From Deltaproteobacteria bacterium (lineage in GTDB: Bacteria; Myxococcota; B64-G9), in the NCBI GenBank assembly GCA_030591745.1, contig JAUVAM010000063.1, positions 1-10,111 of the forward strand: DNA of 10,111 nucleotides. Reading direction: 5' to 3'. Below are positions 1 to 5,506 of this stretch, in pieces (position 1 is the stretch's first letter; every line of letters begins with the position of its first letter). A model generated the notes under the pieces. The model saw only the letters and a list, made by a program, of their open reading frames with translations, searched no databases and had not been told where the DNA came from. The translations under genes were made by a program, and so were the position numbers.

Positions 1-2
1 CA

Positions 3-266
3 GCGCCTCAGGAAGACGACGAAGAACCGCCTCAGGAAGACTAAGATGAAGCGCCTTAGGAAGACGAAGAAGAAGCGACTCAGGAAGACGAAGAAGAAGC
101 GCCTCAGGAAGACGAAGAAGAAGCGCCTCAGGAAGACGAAGAAGTAGCGCCTCAGGAAGACGAAGAAGAAGCGCCACAGGAAGACGAAGAAGAAGCGCCC
201 CAGGAAGACGAAGAAGAAGCGCCCCAGGAAGACGAAGAAGAAGCGCCTCAGGAAGACGAAGAAGAA
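3..266 (+). repeat. Tandem array of eleven 24-bp units (APQEDEEE-coding in the frame of the downstream gene)
   Basis: Eleven contiguous 24-bp units start at 3, 27, 51 and so on to 243, with few substitutions. In the frame of the TPR gene each unit encodes APQEDEEE or a close variant (DDEE in unit 1, ATQ in unit 4, EEV in unit 6). Unit 2 has TAA at 42-44 in place of GAA, and unit 3 has TAG at 57-59 in place of CAG. After that the frame is open through to 1367. The frame starting at position 1 is open to a TAG at 145-147 and reads a strongly basic RLRKTKKK repeat. The unit length is a multiple of three, so expansion keeps every frame. The array is probably expanded coding sequence. It may begin upstream of the window. 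Confidence 0.93.
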
Positions 267-293
267 AAACCAGAAGCTGAAGAACTGGAGTCC

Positions 294-1367
294 TTGTGGG
301 GCGATGAGGAAGATGGCGAAGAAGAAGAATTGGTTGCAGGCGATGAAGAAAAAACTGAGGCAGGTGAAGAGGAACAGCCGCTCAGCCTGGACGACGACGC
401 CGCATCCCCCGAGCTAAGCGACACGAACGCCTTGCCCGATCCGGGCAGCATGTTCACCGGCCTGGCTTCGGATCAGGATTGGGCCGAAGCGGCAGCCAAG
501 TGGGCCCAAAGCGGTTTCTCCGCCGACTCCATGCCCTCGTTCATCAAGGGTGGTGAGTCCAGCGTTATCGTCGAAGGCCAGGAGTCCGAACAGAAAACGG
601 AAGCGGGGCAGGGTGCCCAAGATGAATTTGGCCAACCCGAGCACACCCTTCCCCTGGGGCAGCCACCTGGGGCGAGGCCGGCTCCCATCATCGGTTTGAG
701 CGGGGATGAAGTGGAAGTCTCCGACGCCGACATCATGGTTATCGACGACGACGAGATTTCCGAAATCGAAGAGCCCATACCTGATGCGGCATCGGCGGAA
801 CCTGAGCCCATGAAGGACGGGCCCTCCTGGGCCAAGCAGGCCAGTGAGAAGATGGCGGCCAAACGGAAGGCTGCTGAAGAAAAGGCCAAACCCTCTCCGG
901 CGATTCGTCTGCCTGGTTATCTCTCCAAGCTGAGTCATCCGGCTGTTTTGGCCTCGGTGTTGGGGCTTTTGGGTTTGGTTTTGGTGGCTTTGCTGTGGGT
1001 CTTTTTGGGCTCCGGCGAGGACCCTGAATCTTTCGTCTTCCCCAGAGTGGAGACCAAGGCACCTTTGACCGATTCCGTGCCCCTGCCGGCTTCTTATGCG
1101 GCCAAGTCGGAAGCACAGCATCATTATGGCCTGGGCAATCGTTACGCCTTCTTCGGCCGCTTTGAAGATGCCATCGTCGAATACCAACGGGCCACCCAGA
1201 TCGACTTGGGCTATCCCCATCCCCACCGGGCTATGGGTTCTCTATATGCGGTTCTGGGCAAGACCACGCTGGCCGCCACGGCCTACGAGAGTTACCTGCG
1301 CTTGAGCCCTTCGGGCCCCGACGCATCCGCCGTCAAACAATTACTGGCCGAACACCGATCAAGATAG
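294..1367 (+). CDS. Acidic, single-pass membrane protein with C-terminal TPR repeats (5' end unresolved)
   Basis: This looks like a bitopic envelope protein. From the TTG at 294 it has 357 residues. Residues 1-50 and 134-161 are very acidic. Residues 181-205 are Lys/Arg/Ala rich, and one membrane segment lies at about 216-238. Two tetratricopeptide repeats follow at about 273-306 and 307-340, with the usual small/aromatic pattern (YGLGNRYAFFGRFEDAIVEY; MGSLYAVLGK). The basic stretch before the membrane segment suggests that the acidic half is cytoplasmic and the TPR domain periplasmic; TPRs bind proteins. The start is doubtful. The open frame reaches back to position 60 through the acidic repeats, but no ATG or GTG lies between 60 and 294. 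The TTG has GGAG only 3 nt upstream, and two stops block the frame at 42 and 57. The true gene may begin upstream and be broken, or these stops may be sequence errors. It is followed 21 bp later by a co-directional gene, a probable operon. Function unknown. Confidence 0.75.
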   Translation: MWGDEEDGEEEELVAGDEEKTEAGEEEQPLSLDDDAASPELSDTNALPDPGSMFTGLASDQDWAEAAAKWAQSGFSADSMPSFIKGGESSVIVEGQESEQKTEAGQGAQDEFGQPEHTLPLGQPPGARPAPIIGLSGDEVEVSDADIMVIDDDEISEIEEPIPDAASAEPEPMKDGPSWAKQASEKMAAKRKAAEEKAKPSPAIRLPGYLSKLSHPAVLASVLGLLGLVLVALLWVFLGSGEDPESFVFPRVETKAPLTDSVPLPASYAAKSEAQHHYGLGNRYAFFGRFEDAIVEYQRATQIDLGYPHPHRAMGSLYAVLGKTTLAATAYESYLRLSPSGPDASAVKQLLAEHRSR

Positions 1368-1388
1368 CCTGCCCTTGAGGGAGAGGAT

Positions 1389-2885
1389 ATGACCGACAAA
1401 CCAAATCCTGCCGGTCTGGTCCTGCTGGCGCTTGCTTACTGTATGGCCTTCTTGAGTGGCGTAGGCTTCTACTACGCCATCTACTTGATGCTGGCCTGTG
1501 GACAGGAAGGCGATCTGATCGTCCCCTTCGTCACCGGCGCTGTTGCCGCCGTGGCCGGAATCGGCTTCACTTTCGCCGCCGTCTTGAAGCGGACCTCGGT
1601 TGCCGGTGAACACATTTTGTTCGACACTTGGTTTCCCATGTTCATGTCGGCGGTTCCCGTGGCGGGGCCCTTCATCGCCCTCTGGAGCGCTGTCAGACTC
1701 ATCATCGGCAGGCTGGGATCGGCCACCATCACGAGCAGCAGTGGTTCCTCCCGTTCGACACGCCACCATAAGGCCATGGGCTTGAGGGGCTCGGGTCTGC
1801 CCGGTGGCCTGATTCTGTTGGTCCTGGCCAGCATGCAGCCCTTGATCGTCCTGAGCAGCACCATGCCTGTTGAAGCCGCCGAATTTCTTGGAATTTCGCC
1901 CATAGAGAACAGTTGGGATGGCCGTTCTGATCTTCGTTGTGATTCAGCCCAGATCTTCAAGGCAAAGGCCTGCAAGATTGTCGACCGAAAAATCGCAATA
2001 CGCGAAAACTGTCAGCTTCAACTCGAAGATTGTGAGTTGGTTTTGAATCATGGCATTTCCATCCAGGGGGAGGGCCGCCTGAGCATCAAGGGTGGCAGCC
2101 TCAAATCAGAATCCATGGTTATTCGAGCCAAAGGGCATGCCACTGTGTTTTTGGAGAACCTGAGCATCAAGGCCAAAAATGGCATTATTATCGAAGACGA
2201 TGTCGAGTTACAGATGCGCCAAGGGAAGTTGGTGACCGATTCGGCAGGTCTTCGGGCCTCTGGGCGTTCGCATGCAAGCATTGAGGCCATGGACATCCAG
2301 GCCCCCAACGCCGTCAAAGCCGACGACGAGTCCACCATCTTCATCATCGGCGGCAAGATCCACGGCAAGACGGCCTTGTCTGCCGATGACAACGCGGTCA
2401 TCACCTTGCGTGGGGTTGATTCCCTGGGCAAGGTTCGAAAGAGCAACAAGGGCTACATCCACCAACTCGAAGAGGGCGAATCCTCGGAGGCCATCGTCAA
2501 AAAGGCGCGCGGCAAAAAGGCCCTGGCCCAGACCAAAAAAGATCACATCAAGCGCTATCAAAAGGAAGCCTGCAAGGGATTCATCGAATGCTACCAGAGC
2601 CACGGCCTGCGAGGTGAAATCTCAGGGGATATCGTGATGCTTGTGGGGGACAAGGGGGCGGTCACGCGGGTCAGGAAAATGCGCATTGGGCCCACAAAGC
2701 CTGATATCAAAAAATGCATCAAAGACCTGGCCGCCTCAAAAAAGATCCCCAACTTCGGCGGTCCCACCGGCACGCTGTCATGCAAATATTCCGGGACGGT
2801 CACACCGGACAGCAAGATGTTGGAAATGAACTCTCGATTTATACCCAGCAGAAAATCCGATCTGTATCTGGAGAAGGTCGAGTAG
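1389..2885 (+). CDS. Membrane protein with beta-helix-like domain and AgmX/PglI-like C-terminal domain
   Basis: The product has 498 residues. The ATG follows a purine-rich ribosome binding site (GAGGGAGAGG, 1377-1386). Hydrophobic segments lie at about 8-36, 44-66, 81-107 and 138-160. The loop at 108-137 is Ser/Arg/His rich. Residues about 180-345 show short alternating hydrophobic strands spaced by turns and Gly/Asn, as in a right-handed parallel beta-helix, with Cys184, 195, 208 and 215. A Lys-rich linker (about 347-392) leads to a C-terminal domain at about 395-475. There, a CY start, a GxxGxVxxV strand, a central CI (Cys443) and a late IPNFGGPTG segment resemble the AgmX/PglI (myxo_SS_tail, TonB-like) domain of myxobacterial envelope proteins. 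The fourth hydrophobic segment ends in VEAAE, like a signal peptidase site, so this may be a fusion of a membrane domain to an exported one. Domain assignments are by eye. Probable operon with the TPR gene upstream. Exact role unknown. Confidence 0.85.
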   Translation: MTDKPNPAGLVLLALAYCMAFLSGVGFYYAIYLMLACGQEGDLIVPFVTGAVAAVAGIGFTFAAVLKRTSVAGEHILFDTWFPMFMSAVPVAGPFIALWSAVRLIIGRLGSATITSSSGSSRSTRHHKAMGLRGSGLPGGLILLVLASMQPLIVLSSTMPVEAAEFLGISPIENSWDGRSDLRCDSAQIFKAKACKIVDRKIAIRENCQLQLEDCELVLNHGISIQGEGRLSIKGGSLKSESMVIRAKGHATVFLENLSIKAKNGIIIEDDVELQMRQGKLVTDSAGLRASGRSHASIEAMDIQAPNAVKADDESTIFIIGGKIHGKTALSADDNAVITLRGVDSLGKVRKSNKGYIHQLEEGESSEAIVKKARGKKALAQTKKDHIKRYQKEACKGFIECYQSHGLRGEISGDIVMLVGDKGAVTRVRKMRIGPTKPDIKKCIKDLAASKKIPNFGGPTGTLSCKYSGTVTPDSKMLEMNSRFIPSRKSDLYLEKVE

Positions 2886-2902
2886 GCTTCTTTTTTAGCA
2901 AT

Positions 2903-4348
2903 TTAGGCCGCTTTTCGACTCTTGATTCCAAGCAGTTTTTGACCGGCCATCGGTTCTTTCGGTTGCACCAACAGGGATTTGGAGGATTGGCCTTTGGTGG
3001 CGGCAAGGATTTTTTCGAGTAAGGGACGCATGTGGGCGACCATCCCGGTCTTGACGATGGGATTCCATAGAAATCCGAACTTTTTCCAGCCGGCGCTATA
3101 GGCAAGATGGCGAAGTTGAGCCAATCGATTGGGCTTTTGTGCGGCGGCCGCAAAGATATTGGACCAGCGATAGAAGCGCCGATAACTTCGCCAGTAGCCT
3201 TGCTCCAATTGGCGAACGCTCATGTGGGCCGGCTGAAAAACGCTGTGGCGGGTGTCGTAGAGATTCCAATCGTCGGTCAGGATGCGGCCTTGTTTCTGCA
3301 AGCGGCAATACAAGCGAGTGCCGGGGTAGGGGGTGAGTATGTGAAAGGTTGCAGTCTCCAGGCCGTGGTCGACCGCCCAGTCAACGGTGCGATCAAAGAC
3401 GCTTCGATCGTCGTGATCCATGCCGAAGACGAAGCTGGCATTGATCATCACGTGTCGTTTTTGGAGATTGGCGATGGCCTGTCGGTATTGCTGAAAATGG
3501 TTGTGGTTTTTGTGCTGCTCGCGCAGGGATGCCTCGCTCAGACTTTCAAATCCGACAAACAAGCTTCGAAGACCGCAGGCGACAGCCTTGTCGAGTAAAG
3601 ATGTGTCGAGAGCTGCCTGAACCGTGCCGGCGGCTTGCCACAGTCGGCCCATGCCGCGCATGCCTTCAAACAAGGCGGCGGCGAAACGCGGATTGGCGAA
3701 GAGATTGTCGTCGAGGAAAAACAAGTGACGGCCAGGTAATGCTTCGATTTGAGCCAGAGCATCATCTACTTTTTGGGTATAAAAGGAACGACCTCCCTTG
3801 AAAAATGGCTCCTTGTAGCAGAAGTCGCATCGGTGGGGACATCCTCGGCTGACCACCAGGGAGTTGGGAACCAAATACCGATTGCGTTTGAGGAGATCGC
3901 GGCGCAAGGGGGGCGTGTCAACAAGGCTGCGTATAGTGGACTGGTAGAATGGGGCCGGCATGCCTCGGGCAAAATCGCGGAGGAAACGAGGCCAGGTGTC
4001 TTCCCCTGGGCCTGCAAAAACGGTGTCGGCATGTTTTGCAGCCTCGTCCGGTTGCGAGCTTGGGTGTACACCGCCGATGCAGACATGGGCGCCGCGTGAT
4101 CGATAGTGGTCGCCAAGCTGATAGGCGCGTTTTGCGGAGGTGATGTAGGCCTCGATGACCACCAGCTCCGGCGTGTCGGTCAGGTCCAGGTTTTCGATGT
4201 GCTCGTCCTGGATCTCGATGGAGTCGTCGGGATTCAGATATCCAGCCAAGGTGGCCAAACCCAGGGGAGGGAAGAGGGAATATTTGATGGGTCGGAAATA
4301 GGGGCTGGTGGCTTCGGTCAATGCTGGCAGGATCATCTTGACTCGCAT
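2903..4348 (-). CDS. B12-binding-domain radical SAM protein (DUF4070-like)
   Basis: The product has 481 residues. Residues 1-140 form a cobalamin-binding-type Rossmann region, with PPLGLATLAGYL at 27-38, CIGGVHPSSQPDEA at 90-103 and an ADTVFAGPGEDTWP segment near 107-120. The radical SAM core starts at about 162 with RGCPHRCDFCY. Cys170, Cys174 and Cys177 form the CxxxCxxC site for the 4Fe-4S cluster and SAM. FLDDN (211-215), VGFESL (265-270) and LTPYPGT (338-344) are typical of this family. The tail (about 368-450) resembles the DUF4070 extension. Family members catalyse radical reactions such as methylation at unactivated carbons in lipid or natural-product pathways. The substrate here cannot be told. 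The canonical DxHxxG cobalamin-ligand motif is not seen, which is common in this class. ATG at 4348 is preceded by AGGTGA. It is the last gene of a three-gene operon, 17 bp after the regulator. It converges on the + strand operon with a 17-bp gap. Confidence 0.93.
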   Translation of the reverse strand: MRVKMILPALTEATSPYFRPIKYSLFPPLGLATLAGYLNPDDSIEIQDEHIENLDLTDTPELVVIEAYITSAKRAYQLGDHYRSRGAHVCIGGVHPSSQPDEAAKHADTVFAGPGEDTWPRFLRDFARGMPAPFYQSTIRSLVDTPPLRRDLLKRNRYLVPNSLVVSRGCPHRCDFCYKEPFFKGGRSFYTQKVDDALAQIEALPGRHLFFLDDNLFANPRFAAALFEGMRGMGRLWQAAGTVQAALDTSLLDKAVACGLRSLFVGFESLSEASLREQHKNHNHFQQYRQAIANLQKRHVMINASFVFGMDHDDRSVFDRTVDWAVDHGLETATFHILTPYPGTRLYCRLQKQGRILTDDWNLYDTRHSVFQPAHMSVRQLEQGYWRSYRRFYRWSNIFAAAAQKPNRLAQLRHLAYSAGWKKFGFLWNPIVKTGMVAHMRPLLEKILAATKGQSSKSLLVQPKEPMAGQKLLGIKSRKAA

Positions 4349-4365
4349 GGCATCACCTGTGGCTT

Positions 4366-4683
4366 TCAGGAGGGGTCTTGGGTGCTGCTGAGCAAGGCCT
4401 CAATCTTCTCCAGGTAGTTTCTGACTTCTCGCCTCCCTGCTTTCGTGCACTGGTAGGTGGTCTTCGGCTTGCGTTCGACAAATTTCTTGGTCACTTTGAG
4501 TAAGCCGCTCTCCTCCAGTTTTCGTACATGGGAAGACAAATTGCCCTTGGTCAGTTTGAGGCTGGTCAACAAGGTGTTGAAGTCCACCGGATCTCCGACT
4601 CCGGCCAGCGTGGCCATGATGGCCAATCGCACCCGGTCTGAAAGCAGCGAGTGAGTGCCTGTGATGAGCTCGATTGGTTTCAT
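4366..4683 (-). CDS. Winged-helix transcriptional regulator, HTH_34 (PF13601) type
   Basis: The product has 105 residues, the usual size for this single-domain family. SDRVRLAIMATLA (15-27) is the characteristic first helix. The HTH covers about 34-60, with LTKGNLSSHVRKLEESG (44-60) as the recognition helix region. The wing is about 61-80 (LKVTKKFVERKPKTTYQCT). A short helix (AGRREVRNYLEKIEALL) ends the protein and probably dimerises. Members are MarR/ArsR-like DNA-binding proteins that act as dimers. No metal or ligand site is visible. ATG at 4683 lies 6 bp after the stop of the upstream membrane-protein gene and lacks a strong ribosome binding site, so translational coupling is likely. As the middle gene of an operon headed by overlapping inverted repeats, it is the obvious candidate autoregulator (inference). 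Confidence 0.92.
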   Translation of the reverse strand: MKPIELITGTHSLLSDRVRLAIMATLAGVGDPVDFNTLLTSLKLTKGNLSSHVRKLEESGLLKVTKKFVERKPKTTYQCTKAGRREVRNYLEKIEALLSSTQDPS

Positions 4684-4689
4684 GGCGGC

Positions 4690-5382
4690 TCAACTCGCCT
4701 CGGTTGTATTGATCGTGATCCGATTCCGAATTAGGCGGGCCAAGGAGACCATGTTGGCCACGATGAAGACGAGCAGGGGCCAGACCAACAAGGTGGACTC
4801 GGAATAATAAAGCAGGCCCGCTGCCAAGAAACAAGCCAGACCCAGGAACAGCGAGAGTCGAATGTTCAGGGAGAAAAACCTGCCCTGGATGAGATAGTCG
4901 CCGACAAACAAGGCAAGCAAGGCCGGAATCCACTCGGACCGCTGGGCCAAAACCAGCAAGGTGAAGATGATGAACTTGACGATCAAATCGGCAACAAAGG
5001 AGAGGCTGCGCAGATAACGAAAATTCTGGGTCACATGGCTTGCGAAATCTTGTTCGCCATGTCGGGCCGAGCGCCAAACGATGTAGTAGAGGCACATCAC
5101 GAAGAAGGCCAGGGTGATGCCGACATGAATGATGCCTAGCACGGCAAAGCTTTTGCTGAGCTGAGACAGTTGCAGGCTTTGACTCAGGGAATGGTCGGTG
5201 GCGAGGTCGGCCCCCAGGATCAGCAGCGCCAAGAACAACGAGACGCCCTGGATGAGCAAGTTGGCATCCAGGGCGGCGAGGCGCGCTTTCAAGGGCAAAT
5301 CTTTGCCCTCGGCGCGTTCGATGGCGCAACGGATCATGGCCAAATCGTTGACGGCCTGTTGGACGTTCCCGGAATTTTCCAT
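4690..5382 (-). CDS. Multi-pass integral membrane protein, partner of the HTH_34 regulator
   Basis: The product has 230 residues from the ATG at 5382. A cytoplasmic-looking N-terminal stretch (1-38) contains VNDLAMIRCAIERAEG. Hydrophobic segments follow at about 40-60, 80-102, 128-147, 150-163, 174-192 and 196-215. There is no catalytic motif. Short membrane proteins with an N-terminal DLaxIRxxiE-like motif are, from general knowledge, often encoded next to HTH_34 regulators, possibly as sensors or partners. I do not recognise a named family with confidence. The frame extends upstream to a TTG at 5418, but the ATG has GGAGGT 6 nt upstream, so it is preferred. First gene of the operon; the promoter is at 5422-5449. 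Confidence 0.88.
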   Translation of the reverse strand: MENSGNVQQAVNDLAMIRCAIERAEGKDLPLKARLAALDANLLIQGVSLFLALLILGADLATDHSLSQSLQLSQLSKSFAVLGIIHVGITLAFFVMCLYYIVWRSARHGEQDFASHVTQNFRYLRSLSFVADLIVKFIIFTLLVLAQRSEWIPALLALFVGDYLIQGRFFSLNIRLSLFLGLACFLAAGLLYYSESTLLVWPLLVFIVANMVSLARLIRNRITINTTEAS

Positions 5383-5388
5383 CTCAAC

Positions 5389-5394
5389 ACCTCC
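5389..5394 (-). promoter_or_regulatory. Ribosome binding site that fixes the start of the membrane-protein gene
   Basis: On the minus strand GGAGGT lies 6 nt before the ATG at 5382, a near-perfect Shine-Dalgarno. The alternative TTG at 5418 would place this site inside the coding sequence, and it sits within the predicted transcription start region. Confidence 0.85.
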
Positions 5395-5397
5395 AGT

Positions 5398-5421
5398 GCA
5401 AACAGGTTTGCGATACAAACC
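5398..5421 (-). promoter_or_regulatory. Candidate operator: two overlapping inverted repeats over the transcription start
   Basis: Two perfect inverted repeats share an arm. GCAAAC-AG-GTTTGC covers 5398-5411 and GGTTTG-CGATA-CAAACC covers 5405-5421 (+ strand reading). The half-sites are thus CAAAC (5399-5403), GTTTG (5406-5410) and CAAAC (5416-5420). They lie directly downstream of the -10 element and span the expected transcription start, where a bound dimer would block initiation. The natural binder is the HTH_34 regulator in the same operon (inference). Confidence 0.6.
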
Positions 5422-5449
5422 ATGATACCGGATCTTTTGCCGATGTCAA
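5422..5449 (-). promoter_or_regulatory. Sigma-70-type promoter of the membrane protein/regulator/radical SAM operon
   Basis: On the minus strand a perfect -35 TTGACA (5444-5449) and a five-of-six -10 TATCAT (5422-5427) are separated by 16 bp. The start site would be near 5415, some 33 nt before the ATG at 5382. No other comparable promoter is visible for the operon. Confidence 0.75.
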
Positions 5450-5477
5450 GCAGGAAATTTCTCTATGAGGGTAAGAG

Positions 5478-5494
5478 CAGGGCCGAGGGCCCTG
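5478..5494 (-). terminator. Terminator-like hairpin after the MYXO-CTERM gene
   Basis: CAGGGCC-CTC-GGCCCTG (minus strand) is a perfect 7-bp GC-rich stem with a 3-nt loop. It begins 12 nt after the stop codon at 5507. The following bases are CTCTTA rather than a clean U-tract, so intrinsic termination may be weak. It separates the surface-protein operon from the next promoter. Confidence 0.5.
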
Positions 5495-5506
5495 TAGTCT
5501 GTTCAG

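Noticed and set aside
1..147. Basic RLRKTKKK reading frame as the end of an upstream gene
   Set aside because: Not annotated as a gene because only about 48 codons are visible, all are low-complexity repeat, and nothing upstream can be checked. It is kept as a finding.
3..266. CRISPR-like array
   Set aside because: The units are directly contiguous with no spacers and keep a reading frame.
414..1226. 270-codon minus-strand open frame opposite the TPR gene
   Set aside because: It has no recognisable domain and ends within the real gene. The plus-strand frame has a clear membrane segment and TPRs.
1776..1778. Internal ATG as a separate start for an exported beta-helix protein
   Set aside because: It would give a neat signal peptide, but only a weak AAGG 2 nt away precedes it, and the longer frame has a good ribosome binding site.
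2872..2896. Terminator between the converging operons (AGAAG/CTTCT followed by a T-run)
   Set aside because: The stem is only 5 bp with a 10-nt loop. The T-run is suggestive but the hairpin is too weak to call.
4400..5329. 309-codon open frame on the minus strand
   Set aside because: It overlaps two well-supported genes in another frame, its translation is rich in Arg/His/Pro/Ser without any domain, and it has no ribosome binding site of note.
5383..5418. TTG start at 5418 for the membrane protein
   Set aside because: It would place the promoter-proximal operator and a strong ribosome binding site inside the coding sequence. The ATG at 5382 is better.
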